Below are positions 30,076 through 41,414 of a stretch of DNA of 64,000 nt, one piece after another; within the stretch, counting starts at the first letter, position 1; the number at the start of each line of letters is the position of its first letter. Below the pieces are notes generated by a model, which made no database searches, was not told where the DNA came from, and saw only the letters and a list, made by a program, of their open reading frames with translations. Origin of the DNA: Venturia oleaginea (lineage: Eukaryota > Ascomycota > Dothideomycetes > Venturiales > Venturiaceae); NCBI GenBank assembly GCA_013176395.1, contig JABMLP010000008.1, positions 806,001 to 870,000 of the forward strand, read 5' to 3'. A program made the position numbers and the translations under genes.

Positions 30076-30879
30076 TTGAAGAAACTCCTTCATTTCCAGG
30101 CATCTATCATCGTCGCCCTTGAAACCAAAATATCCAACAGATCTCAGATTGCCTTCCTCTTCGATGTCTTCGAGACTTGCGTGGACTGGCGCACCACGGT
30201 CGCGAATGAATTGCATCGCAGAGCTCCCTCAATAACGACCCTTACCGAATGGACCAAGTTTTCTCAGCAATGGCGAAACTCTTATAAGGTCTTTACGAAA
30301 TCAAGAGCCGAGGACGGCACGTTGCCGATGAAGACAGTAGATCAACACCAATTTGATTCGCTCCTGGAGCTACTCGCTGCCTGGGAATTGAAGGATCTTT
30401 GGAGTGCTGGGGAATCGCATGATATCAGCCCCGTATGGCACCGTTTGGATCCATGGACGGATTCTGAAAAGGGTATTGATGACTTTAATGGCCTGGGTTG
30501 GACCTGCAGTCTCAATAATGGCAATACTAGTCTGCTTCGCGATCTTCGAAGTCATGCTAAGCTCAATTTCACGCATCTTTTTAGTGCTGAGGACTTCGGT
30601 GCATTCAAGCCCAACAAGGCTGTGTATCTTGGAGCTGGCGAGAGGCTTGGGATATCCCCGTCGCAGTGTTTCATGGTCGCGGCTCATCTGCCAGATCTCA
30701 AAGCTGCTCGAGGTTGTGGATATCGTACTATTTATGTTGAGCGACCCTTGGAGGAAGACTGGGACAGCCAGCAGGTAGAGGAAGCGAAAACAGCTGGGTT
30801 TGTGGATCTGTGGGTTACAACAGGCGAAAGTGGTTTCCTTGCAGCTGTGGAGAGGCTTCAAACTGAGGGGCTCGTCTGA
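30076..30879 (+). CDS. HAD-superfamily, haloacid dehalogenase type II-like protein
   Basis: The product is a 267-residue single-exon protein. HAD motif I is FDVFETCVDW with the nucleophilic Asp at residue 30. Motif II is the Thr-Cys-Ser-Leu-Asn-Asn-Gly-Asn stretch near 144-151. A Lys-Pro pair (FKPNKAVY) and the VAAHLPDLKAARGCG motif supply the lysine and the acidic pair. These are the hallmarks of the L-2-haloacid dehalogenase group common in fungi, and the natural substrate of such paralogues is generally unknown. Two oddities stand out. The usual Gly of DVFGT is Glu here, and about 22 extra residues precede motif I, so the true start may be elsewhere or an intron may be hidden at the 5' end. 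Confidence 0.75.
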   Translation: MKKLLHFQASIIVALETKISNRSQIAFLFDVFETCVDWRTTVANELHRRAPSITTLTEWTKFSQQWRNSYKVFTKSRAEDGTLPMKTVDQHQFDSLLELLAAWELKDLWSAGESHDISPVWHRLDPWTDSEKGIDDFNGLGWTCSLNNGNTSLLRDLRSHAKLNFTHLFSAEDFGAFKPNKAVYLGAGERLGISPSQCFMVAAHLPDLKAARGCGYRTIYVERPLEEDWDSQQVEEAKTAGFVDLWVTTGESGFLAAVERLQTEGLV

Positions 30880-32301
30880 AGCTTAGGTGAGGTGTTGCTT
30901 GCGTGCGTGTATTCATGTGCCGTCTCGGGCTCGTCCCTCGCCCATACCGTATCATATTGAGAGGACTTAGGGATTTAATCATTTTGTGAAACACTTGTGC
31001 CGTGATATGATCGCAACTTCTATTTCCATCGATCGCTTTTAGGTGAGATGCTTTTCCAGAAAGAATTCGAGGTTTTCCAATGATTGAATATTTTATGTAT
31101 TTGTCTAGAGTCTATAATTTCAACCTCTTGAGTGGTCTGGCCCATCGCAGCTTAGGCTCTCCTGTCGAAACATGTCGCTCAAATCGTCGACTGGTTCTTA
31201 AACCTGGTGTCGCTGCACACCTCTTTGTCAACTCCACCACAACATATTTCGATTGGATAATTGTTCTTCTATTGGAACTTCCTATTTCAGCGATGATGAA
31301 TCGAGAAGTTGGGCGAAATTAATTGAGGTCTTATGATGTAGTGTCGGAAACCATGGCATATGAGTATATTTGTTTGTTCTTTTAAAACAACAATTAACTT
31401 ACAACAAACAACAAACAACATTTGATTATCAAACCAGCAATATACACACAAGCTTACAAAATGTACTTGATACGACACAATAGCACCGGGGGAAGATCCT
31501 CGCGATGTATAAATTTACAAAATTCGAAGTCGGAAGTTCGTGCTGCAACAATAACAGCCCATTTACGTGTGAGTGTCAGCCTTCCTCCCCTTCGATAACA
31601 ACCCAGACTTAATAACAACGCCTCGAAATCCAAGAAAACGGCGATCAAATCTACGGGAATGCGAAGATACGATCACAATAAATTCGATGCTGCCGACTTG
31701 GATCAACAAACATCAAAACCACCAGCATGTTTGATGGTAAGGGGATCACTATTGGTGATGACCGCGCTGCACTGTCAAGTTCACGACTAACTTCTCAGAA
31801 AGTGGAAGACACGATCACTGAACAAGAAAATGTATTTGTCACCATACAGAATGAAATATGTATTGAGATACGGTTTGGCTGGTCAATTTCAACCATGCCT
31901 GATCGAAGCAAAGGAAGGGACAAGTCGCGACAGGATGCAGGTATAATGAATTGCTGTACGATACACTCTCATACAACAGAAAGAGCATCACAGACATGAG
32001 CCCAAGACCAAAGAAGTCACAGTGACAAGGCTGAAGGCAAGGGTGACCCACAGCGACAAGAAGACGCGTCAAGACTAAAACAAACGCGAACGCGTCACAA
32101 GAGAGCAGACAAAAGGCACGAAAAATTCGTGTTCAAAACGCGTTGGATTATGCTGGTATCATTTCCTGACACTGAAACCCCGATGACTCCAAAATCCTGT
32201 ACATGATAACCCATCCCAAGCCGATCGTGACCTCAAATCCCATGAGTAAGTCCGAGGCAGTGCAAATAAAAATCGTGAAAACCCATCCGTGAATGAAACA
32301 T
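30880..32301. other. Intergenic region, no supported gene
   Basis: This 1.4 kb region lies between the 3' ends of the HAD-family gene and histone H4 (convergent). It includes a short ACAAACAAC-type simple repeat near 31400-31425. Only chance-length frames were seen. Confidence 0.5.
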
Positions 32302-32751
<450 letters not shown>

Positions 32752-33170
32752 GTTGATTGATGTGAGGTTGAGGGAGGTTGTTGAGTGTGGTGTTTGTGAT
32801 TGGTGAAGTGGATGTTTGGATGTGATGAAGATGGAGTTGTTGGTGGATAATGAAGTTGTTGCCGGAGGAGACGCGAGGCTTTATAAAAGCCGATTGCTCG
32901 CGCGTCGAAAGCGAGCATGAAAAGTGGATCTGATGAGTGAAGTTGCGCTAAGCCTGATTGGAAGCCCATCAATGCCAAGTGCTGTGTTCCTTAGCGCCAA
33001 ATGGAATGCTGGAAAGAATCGATCAAGGCAAAACGGGGGGATATAATCCTTCGCCCGCCCGCTTCTTTCCTCCACTCGTCAACCACTTCAATCATCTCCA
33101 CATCTTCCAACAATAACTTCCATCTACCACTCGACTCCAACCATCAAACACAACCACATCATCTAAAGCA
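32752..33170. promoter_or_regulatory. Bidirectional histone H4/H3 promoter
   Basis: A TATAAAA box at 32882-32888 readable on both strands lies about 131 bp before the H4 start, and TATAAT at 33042-33047 lies about 124-129 bp before the H3 start, a nearly symmetric arrangement. Between them are an inverted CCAAT box (attgg, 32957-32961) and an imperfect inverted repeat, TTGCGCTAAG at 32943-32952 and CTTAGCGCCAA at 32990-33000. The second arm overlaps GCGCCAAA, the E2F-type consensus in reverse. Symmetry and position suggest shared cell-cycle control. The binding proteins are not known from the sequence. Confidence 0.65.
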
Positions 33171-33784
<614 letters not shown>

Positions 33785-34365
33785 ATGGTTTTGATTTCGG
33801 GCTGTTTCGGGGTTGGGGGATGATTCACGGTTGCTATATCACTGATCAGGATGATCACTTGGCGTTCGGCTTGTTTTATGCAATGGAATGACTTGGTTTT
33901 GGGATTCATCATATCAATGATGGCACCACAATCTGGTGCTGGGGTGTACATTAATTACCCATGGGACAAATGAAGTTATTCAAACTACAATCTTTTTGCC
34001 ACTGCCTTTTGTGACTCACCCTCTCCTCTTCCTCGTGACAGACACTGCTCCTATTGCGAACGATCTGGAAAGACCGCTTTTCCTATTGTCCAACGTATTG
34101 CTTCACTCTTCGCGTATTGCAGTTGTGCTGACGCCTCACGTATGTCAATCGCGTGGGATTGTTTCCCAACAGTGATCAAGTCTTTATCAACGCGCCTTCG
34201 GTCTTCTTCGTGTTCAATTTCAGTTTCGCGACATCTAATTAAACAATGCAACCAGTCTTTGCACCAAAGGCTGCCAAAGAAGCCATCAAAACAATGCATT
34301 CTATTGTCCATGTCTCTATGTCTATCTGTACAATCAATCCAGTCTATATGCACTGCCCCGCCACC
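33785..34365. other. Intergenic region (3' of histone H3)
   Basis: Convergent 3' regions of H3 and the Mpv17-family gene share 581 bp. No gene, repeat or structured RNA was recognised. Confidence 0.5.
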
Positions 34366-35166
34366 TCAAGCTTTCGCAGCGACCTGTTTCCCGTGTTCAA
34401 AATCGTCATTTACAAGTACATGCTCTCTCTTCTCCATCTTCACAGCACGTTGATTTAATATGGACAAATACGTTTGCCAGCCGATCGCAATAACACCAGC
34501 AAACAGGCCTCGCAGCTCCACCCTCACAAACGCAAAGCTGAATGCCGTCACGATGGGCCACAGCTTCCAGCTATTCTTCCAACTTGTCGGAACGGTATTC
34601 TTAATCCTTTCCACAATCTCACTCAAGCCGGCTCCACTGAGAGCGCTCTGCATGCCAAAGAAGTATGAATTGAAGATTGGTGTGAAGACGATCTGGTTGA
34701 CGAGGACTTTGACCAGGATACTGCCGTATTTGGAGGGATAGTTGAAGTTGCGCGCGAGGTATAGGAACCAGTGGTAGCCTGGGATGGCTGCGATGCTTCC
34801 GACGAGGAGAGCCCTGACGGTACGTTGTGGATCGTAGGATGACGCCGAAAGAGGCGTGTCATCGTCGCGCGGAGAGGGATTGATGCGTTGAGCAGCCATA
34901 TCCCCGAAGAAGTAGATTATGAGCGTGGAGACGATTTGGACTGTGTAGGGTCGCCTCTTATGGACGCGACTGTACGAGTTCAAGGGCTGAGCCCATACCC
35001 ATATAGGGCCTGGGATTGTTTTCTGTTCGCTCGTAGGTGTGGTTGTAGGTCCATGTTGATTGAAGTTTGTATTCGGTGGCTGTTTCGGGGGAGGCTCATG
35101 AGTGGAATTCCAGCGTGTTGCTGCGAACTGGGGAGGGCGCTTGAGGAGTCGCCGAGCGAGGAACAT
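34366..35166 (-). CDS. Mpv17/PMP22 family membrane protein (Sym1-like)
   Basis: The product has 266 residues in a single exon. An Arg-rich amphipathic N-terminus without acidic residues (MFLARRLLKRPPQFAATRWNS) looks like a mitochondrial presequence. After a Pro/Gln-rich linker come four membrane helices: YTVQIVSTLIIYFFGDMAAQ; a second around PGYHWFLYLARNF; NQIVFTPIFNSYFF; and the family signature near the C-terminus, from SWKLWPIVTAFSFAFVRVELR to FAGVIAIGWQTYLSILNQ. Mpv17/Sym1 proteins sit in the mitochondrial inner membrane, or in peroxisomes for PMP22, and affect solute permeability and stress tolerance. The presequence favours mitochondria. Confidence 0.88.
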   Translation of the reverse strand: MFLARRLLKRPPQFAATRWNSTHEPPPKQPPNTNFNQHGPTTTPTSEQKTIPGPIWVWAQPLNSYSRVHKRRPYTVQIVSTLIIYFFGDMAAQRINPSPRDDDTPLSASSYDPQRTVRALLVGSIAAIPGYHWFLYLARNFNYPSKYGSILVKVLVNQIVFTPIFNSYFFGMQSALSGAGLSEIVERIKNTVPTSWKNSWKLWPIVTAFSFAFVRVELRGLFAGVIAIGWQTYLSILNQRAVKMEKREHVLVNDDFEHGKQVAAKA

Positions 35167-35929
35167 AGATGTGGATGTAAGCGTTCATTGGATTGGGGGC
35201 AAAAGAGAGTGAGCGTATTGCATTTGTCTTTTGCCTGAAAATAGTTGAGTTGTTTGGTCCGGTCCTCGGCTGATCAAAGCCGGCAAACACGCCTCTTCCA
35301 CATTCTTCTCACTCCCGGTCCCGGTGCAACCATCACGTTGATATCCTCAGTTTTTTTTGCCAATCGATTGGCACGACGGACGATACATGCAGAAGGTGAC
35401 AATAAATATGTCATATTCAACATGCGGATATGGACATGCGGATGTGGGGGATAAATACTGTATACAGCTAAGTACAGTGTTGGTAGTTTCCACGCCAGAA
35501 GATAGACAAGACTCGATTACGTTGATGTCACCAGCTATTTTCTTGCTTCTCCCCCTCTTTGACTTCTTTTCCTTTAGATAAGGGAAGAAAGAAGTGAAAT
35601 TCTTCAGAGGGCGGGGGAGAATCGGACGATATAACACGCTGAAGCGCAAGCCCTCTACCGTCTAAACTGGAAAATAAGATTAGTATCAGGAGTTCGGACT
35701 ATACTGATTCCGAAGATTCTACCAGCAGATATTGGCTTTCACCGAGACATGTTCAGTCCTTGTCGGCGAGATTGTAGCATCTTTTCTGGACTGTTCAGGC
35801 ACACCACCATAGTTGGCCCTAATTCTTGCCTTTTTCCAACTCTGGAGATATTCTAACCGTCCAGATCAGTTAGTTAGTTTTTCCCGAGATTGTTCTTGTC
35901 GTTTGTACATCCACGTGGATATTCTGACA

Positions 35930-36030
35930 TTTTTTGATAGACTGACAGAGTTACGCCCGCGATTTTGATCTACGCCAAGGTGATGTATTAATAGCTACAG
36001 ACTTGCATAGGACCGTCGGAGGCATTCCGG
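35930..36030. repeat. Dispersed repeat, copy A
   Basis: This ~100-bp segment resembles 57426-57546. An 18-bp core, GATCTACGCCAAGGTGAT, at 35967-35984 differs from the other copy (57476-57493) at one base. Similarity continues on both sides: ACTGA then ACGCC-GC-ATT upstream; an AT-rich spacer then AGC, AGAC, CGGA and CCGG downstream. It may be a remnant of a mobile element. Confidence 0.6.
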
Positions 36031-36239
36031 ATGTAGATATACCAAGCGGCCAAGCCTAGTTCAGAGGGGCTCTAATTGTTCTACATAAAGGGTCAGAATT
36101 GATTGATCAATATTTTCGGCTAGGTTTCGCTGTGAAGCAGAGCTGCTGGAGAAGATCTGGTCCGTCAAAAAGACTGGAATTTGCACGTTGATGCACAATC
36201 GGCAAGATTGTGATTCCGACAGCAACCAAGACACATGTG

Positions 36240-36775
36240 CAGTTTTCTGACTGCTCTGCCCTATAGCAAAACCTTGCTGAAACACGTCGATCAGTTAATT
36301 CTCACCAACCCCTTTACTAGTCCTTCAGTAACGAGATCTCCTTTCAAAAGGCCCGGTATAGCTCAAAAGCGTCCGGAATGGTCCTATCCGAGTCCTCAGC
36401 CGTCAATGCCATTACTTTGGCGTAGATCAGAATTGCGGTCGTTACTCTCAGTCAGTCAGTCAGTCAGTCAGTCAGTCAGTCAGTCAGTCAGTCAGTCAAA
36501 ATCTAGAGAATGTCCACGTGGATACACAAACCACAATAAGTGACTGACTGATTGATCCTAAGAGCTCTACCCTACAGCAAAGTCCAGCTGAAATATACAG
36601 ATGGTTTAATTCCTACCCCTTCAGTAATAAGAAGTCTTTTAAAAAAGCTTTGTATAAGTAGCTTAAAAGCCTCTGGAGCGGTCCCAAGTCCTTGGCCGTC
36701 AGTTCATTACCTCGTAGATCAGAATCAAATAATCACTCTTCTCTGCAGGTTGATGCACAAACCACAATAATATTC
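36240..36775. repeat. Diverged tandem duplication of about 200-300 bp
   Basis: Unit 1 (about 36244-36535) and unit 2 (about 36562-36772) share, in the same order, GCTCT-CCCTA-AGCAAA, TTAATTC, CCCCTT-AGT, a TTCAAAAGG/TTTAAAAAAG stretch, AGCTCAAAAGCGTC / AGCTTAAAAGCCTC, AGTCCT-GCCGTCA, CGTAGATCAGAAT and a final CACAAACCACAATAA. Many differences are transitions. Unit 1 carries the TCAG microsatellite that unit 2 lacks. Confidence 0.65.
36448..36498. repeat. TCAG tetranucleotide microsatellite
   Basis: About 12.7 perfect copies of TCAG lie inside unit 1 of the tandem duplication. They end in CAAAATCTAG. The tract is likely to be length-polymorphic between strains. Confidence 0.95.
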
Positions 36776-36910
36776 AAAAGCCGAGCGACATAGATAGCCG
36801 GTCGAATGCGAATGGTCGAGGTGTATTACGAGGATATATTATCTTTAATCCCCCGGATATCATAGTCGAGTATATAACACACTTCTAACCATTAACTCGC
36901 TGCCTTCAAC

Positions 36911-37488
36911 ATGGCAATCTCCTCAACTCTCAATATGCTCTCGCTACTTTACTTCTTAACAGTCATCCTCGCCGCCGTACAGCAAGTCTACGGATCTCCT
37001 CCGCCACACCCTCCAAACCACAACGATGGAGTCCCTATTTTAGAAGCTACAAAAGCTATAGGCGTTCAGGGAGCTCCAGCTCAAATTGCCGGATACCACT
37101 GGGTCTGCGCAAACTGTCCTGCAGCAAACATTATACAAGTCGTACGTTATACCAAATATATCAGGCTATATGATTGTCCATCTCTAGTATCGAGTATAGA
37201 AACTTCCAGGTTAATAAAAGATTATAGAGCGCGACCTGTGGCGGTACTAAAAATGGAGTGTGCTCGACCAAATGCTATCCTGAAGATGTTGGCAAACAAA
37301 GATGCTGCGTACGTATATTCCACCTCTCCGAGCTTGGGACCGTGTTAACGTGTTCGTAGCACGCCTGGTGTGATGTAGAACCACCAGCACCCCCTAAGAA
37401 GAAGTGCCCCTGTGGTCCTTGCGGCTGTAATTGCGGCTGTCGACGACTTTGGAAGCGAATCCAAAGTCTTTGGCAGACAAGTGGGTGA
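36911..37488 (+). CDS. Small secreted cysteine-rich protein (effector-like candidate)
   Basis: Three exons (36911-37141, 37228-37308, 37360-37488) with introns of 86 and 51 bp give 146 residues. All junctions are in phase 0, with donor GTACGT at both introns. Residues 1-28 form a clear signal peptide with a LLYFLTVILAAV core and likely cleavage after Val-Tyr-Gly. The mature part starts Pro/His-rich, then carries 14 cysteines: VCANC, TCGG, VCSTKC, RCC, WCD, and a dense CPCGPCGCNCGC cluster reminiscent of metallothioneins. The last 15 residues are basic and Trp-containing (RRLWKRIQSLWQTSG). I recognise no family. The even cysteine number, secretion signal, small size and repeat-rich surroundings are usual for fungal secreted effectors or metal-binding proteins. 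The unspliced frame also stays open to 37348, but it loses the cysteine pattern. Confidence 0.68.
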
Positions 37489-37947
37489 TGGGTCTGTTTA
37501 TGGTCTTTAGGAAGGCGAAGGTCGACGGGCGAGGCTGCGTATCAATCTAGATCTCCAGAGGCTTATAGTCGCGACGCATACCATTTCAATCTGTAAAACT
37601 CGGAACCGTAGTAGCTTCTCTCAAATCATGGATTATTCTCATCTATTCCTTGTGAGGCTATACGTAGATCTTATGGTATGCAGCTCTCGTTTCCATCATG
37701 GAGGTTCCTACAATGTCCTCCCGCATTCTCAGTTCCAGCGTTTAATCTTCGATACCCGTGCTCTTTCTATTCTTCCCGCGTCTTGACAATGAACAACACT
37801 GTCATTTTCTGAGTTGTTGGCTCTGACTCCAATCGTATCGTGCACCTCAAGATCACCCTCTATGATTACACCCTACCTACTTACATCCATGACGCCAACC
37901 AGTCCACTCCACACTTCATATCCCCTCCCCAAGCACCCACATCTACC
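37489..37947. other. Intergenic region, convergent 3' ends
   Basis: 459 bp lie between the secreted cysteine-rich protein gene and the SigF-like NTF2 gene. Nothing recognisable was seen. Confidence 0.5.
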
Positions 37948-38690
37948 TCACTGCCCAACCCCCCTCCACCCCTTCCTAGACCAGTTTTCCTCAACCCACG
38001 TCTGCGGCCAAAGCAAAACCGCACCGATCAAACAGAAAATCGTAGCAAAAGCCTGCCAGATCCCAACGAACAACCATCCCCCAAACCAAAAGAATTTTAC
38101 AAATTCGTTGACCTGGTATAAATCGTTTTGACTTTTAATAAGGTATTCCGATGTCTTTTTGCCCTGGGTCGTCTTGTCCTGCGTGAGTTGGAGGACAGTG
38201 ACGAGGGAGACGTGGGCGCGGTAGAAGGGGATGATCCAGATGCGGAAGTTTTGAGTTATGTGTACGTAGAGCAGTAATGCATCTTTGTCATATGCTGTGT
38301 TTGGGCGTTAGCTAAAACTCCCCTCTCAATGTTAAATATGACGCGGCGTCTAAAATCATCTGATTTTCGGGAGGTCGTAAGAGGGAATACGAACCAACAG
38401 AATCCACCTCCAACTCAATCGTCGGACTCATAATCTTATACCACCTATAAATTCCCTGTATCAAGTTCTTCGAGTTGAGCGTTTCGTTGATGTAGAAACC
38501 CCCCGTTCGACAAAAGGGATGCGTGAACGAGGCATCTTTCGTGAAGAACTTTTCAATTGCGTCCTTTTGAATGGAAGGTGGTGTTTGGGTTAAGGAGCGG
38601 ATCACGCCGGCGACTTCTTGGACTATCGTTGGCTGTGAGTTGTATGGTTTGTATGGTGTGGGGATTGGGATGTATACCTGGATCCTCCAT
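37948..38690 (-). CDS. SigF-like NTF2-like domain membrane protein
   Basis: Exons 38690-38678, 38622-38395 and 38294-37948 give 195 residues. The first exon encodes only four residues and one base, and splicing to the acceptor at 38623 yields MEDPVQEVAGVIRSLTQTPP, as in fungal relatives. An NTF2-like alpha-beta domain follows (IEKFFTKDASFTHPFCR, GIYRWYKIMSPTIELEV, LLLYVHITQNFRIWIIPFY, VSLVTVLQLT). Two hydrophobic segments near the C-terminus (FVKFFWFGGWLFVGIWQAFA and the next ~15 residues up to WPQTWVEE) are probably membrane-inserted. This fungal family has no proven function. The second intron, 100 bp, is longer than most in the window. Confidence 0.78.
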
Positions 38691-39358
38691 TGCTGCGGTT
38701 TTTCGAGTACTGAGGATCTACGTGTATATGTTTGCAGTATAGTTTCTTTTGTTGTAGTTGCTCACAACCTAGATGGTGACGATTTTGTTTTGGCTCTGAC
38801 ACTCCTACGTCATTCAACGGCCATGCATGATCGGAAAGTTGAAACGCATGGTGGATTCCCATGTGAAACGCATCGCTTCACCAGAAACAGCATATCGAGC
38901 TGTGATGTATCTTGGTATGTGTTAAATCGTCTTTTTGGTCTCAAGAGCAGGTTCAATGTCACAAGCACTGGTGAAAGAGAAGATCAAACTTCCCATTGAA
39001 AATCAATTTCAAAATATTGATAAATTATTGACAAAATATTCCGGTTACATGTTTCGACACTTAGCTTACAAAACTGCGATCCGAGGTCAATACAAGTCAC
39101 GTGTCGGTATGTGAAGCAAGAATCTCGCAAGCAATGGACTAGGACCAAGAGTGGTGGACGTAAGATTGTTCATAACATGTTACACACAGTCAAGTACAGA
39201 CATCAAAGCGCCAACCTTGCATACGCCCATCATACAACGCCCGCTTGCAAACATCCAAAGACACCATCTACGTTATTCCGGTTCCAAAACTCCGAAGCTG
39301 ATAATGAAGCATGTCGAAAGACTCATGATATTACTTTTCCATGTTCGAGCCTTCCTAC
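38691..39358. other. Intergenic region upstream of the NTF2-like gene
   Basis: 668 bp contain the promoter of the NTF2-like gene and the 3' flank of the TM9 gene. An AT-rich patch lies near 39000-39070. No gene was recognised. Confidence 0.5.
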
Positions 39359-41414
39359 CTAATCAACCTTGATGGAGCCGTAGATCCGAAGGACGAAAAA
39401 CCAAGAGGCGAAGAAACCAATTGAACCTAAAGTTGTTAACAACTGTGACTATAATGAAGGAGAGCAATGAGCGCTGGCTTACCAGTAAGAATGAAGAAAA
39501 GGGAGCTTATCAGGAAGCTGTACCCCAGATACAGAACGCCACTTGTCCAGCTGGAGAAGCTCAACGTTCGAATCCAGTAAAGCATAGCATACGCAAACAC
39601 ATACGCAGCACTAGCACCAGCTGTGAAAAATGCTCGCCATTGCCAATGATAATTTTCCGCGCAGAGCAGGAAGTAGATCATCAGCACAGTAACAGCAGCG
39701 CAGGTCATGATCATGAGGCCGTAGCAAATGAACAGAAAACCAAACATGTAATACACCTTGCTGGTCCAGATGCTGTTCATGATGAAGTAAAGCTCAACGA
39801 AAATGGCGCCAAACGGCAACACACCCACAAGCAACATGCTAGGTATTGGTCGCATGTACCCGCTTTCTGGAGGAATTTGCCTAGGAATCTGGTTGGTCCT
39901 GACAGGCACGGCTATCTCGGGACTCTTGAACCCAAGCCATGAACCAGCGAATGATAAGGGCAACGATATGACGAACCAGATCAGGACCAGGACAAGCATG
40001 GTGCCGAACGGAACAGCACCACTTGCTGCGCGAGCCCAAACGAAGAGATTTAAGAAGAAAAATATGGCAAAGACAAACGCAGGGAGACAGACGGGTGTGT
40101 AAATAAAGTTGCGTTTCCATCCTTCCCCCTGGAAAGACTTGTACACCCGAGCCGAGACATAACTGCCTACAAAGCCAAACACGGTGTAGAATAGCACCAT
40201 GACGGTGCCGAGAGAGCCCCGATTCGATGGGGAGAGGAATCCCAGGAGAGCAAATGCTGTCACGGATTAGCGCAAGGATCACACATCTGGTCGGAAGGGT
40301 TACCAATTGTGAAGCCAGTCATCATGAAAAGCTGGGCTCCATTTCCAAGTAACACGCTCAATGGCAGTGGGTACTTTGGTGGCCTGAAAACATCTCCATG
40401 AACAAGCTTCCAACCAGAGTCCTCTTGAACCCCATCGTCCATGACACCTGTACCTGACAGGTCCTCCAACGCAACATCATCCAGTCTGTTGTATCTTGCA
40501 ATATCTTTGTGAAGCGTGCGAATGAGGATGGTGGAGACCATACCGATCAAGAAGCAGACGATGACGGCCGAATTGATCAAGGAAAACCAGTGTATCTTGG
40601 GATCGTAAACATGTAGATATTTATCCCAGCGCGTCGCGAAGGGTGTTTTTGAGGGCTTCCACTGCACACTATACGTGTACAATGCTCTTGTCGTTCCCAC
40701 CTCGGACAATTTCAGCGGACTGCCAGTGTCCCCACAGTCGGCCTTCCCATTCACGAGTTGTGCATTGCCCCTGGACGAAGGCTCAACTATGATGCCGACC
40801 ACACGGTTCTGATCAGGGCCGGCTTCATGATATGAAATGGTGATATCGTAATGCGTGTTCAGTATGGGACTACCGTCTCTTTCATCCACGCTGCCTAATG
40901 GAAAGCCTGGGCTCTCAAACTGCACGCCCGTATTTGTCTCCTCTTTCATTTGCCCAGCAGGTAACCCATCGATCAGCCAGTTCAGGTTGTAGCTTTGTAG
41001 TATCCTCATGTTTACAAATTCCGCATCGTTCTCGCCGTCAAAAGAGGCGTCCTGGTTGCAAACAGCCTTGCACTCTTCATCCTCGCGCATCTTGAGCTCG
41101 AATGGTGAAGTGTAGATGCGGTCACCAAAGAGAATACTCCCGAGCGACTCAGAGACAGGCTTAGGCCCGCCTTCAGGCTTGCAAAATTTGAAATTTTCGG
41201 TATAGTAATCGAACGAGTACACCGAACGAACATTAGGACTTTGTTCCGAGTCCCCTGGTGTAAGATGATTGACGTTCAAAGGAACCAGATCTCCTTTTTT
41301 ATAGCTCGTAGGAACGACTCCAGGAAGGTAGAAGGCTGTGGCTGAGGGTACGAGTTGTAGGAGGAAGAGAGGTATTCGGGAGGCTATTGCACCTCGACAT
41401 GTCCGTAACCGCAT
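39359..41414 (-). CDS. EMP70/transmembrane-9 superfamily protein
   Basis: Exons 41414-40304, 40256-39483 and 39426-39359 with introns of 47 and 56 bp give 650 residues, the usual length. A signal peptide (about residues 1-27) precedes FYLPGVVPTSY, the conserved mature start of the family. A large lumenal domain with cysteines (FKFCKPEGG, CKAVC) is followed by nine membrane helices, the first near IHWFSLINSAVIVCFLIGMV. Splicing gives the typical FTIAFALLGFLSPSNRG and, at the end, FFVLRIYGSIKVD. The C-terminal Lys-x-Asp is the KXD/E motif that binds COPI and keeps TM9 proteins in the Golgi. Known roles are sorting of membrane proteins, adhesion and nutrient control. Confidence 0.93.

Larger units (their letters stand above)
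35167..36910. other. Repeat-containing gene-poor region
   Basis: These 1.7 kb contain a diverged dispersed repeat (35930-36030), an old tandem duplication (about 36240-36775) and a TCAG microsatellite (36448-36498). Stops are frequent in all frames. No gene was found. The stretch directly precedes the secreted cysteine-rich protein gene at 36911. Confidence 0.6.

Noticed and set aside
31380..31430. ACAAACAAC direct repeats as a possible CRISPR-like or element end
   Set aside because: It is a short low-complexity tract with no spacers or flanking structure; eukaryotic context.
36235..36543. Frame encoding a Ser-Val-Ser-Gln repeat
   Set aside because: The repeat is just translation of the TCAG microsatellite; the frame has no other coding character.
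39565..39590. ttcgaatccag string resembling a tRNA B box
   Set aside because: It lies within TM9 coding sequence and no cloverleaf can be built around it.
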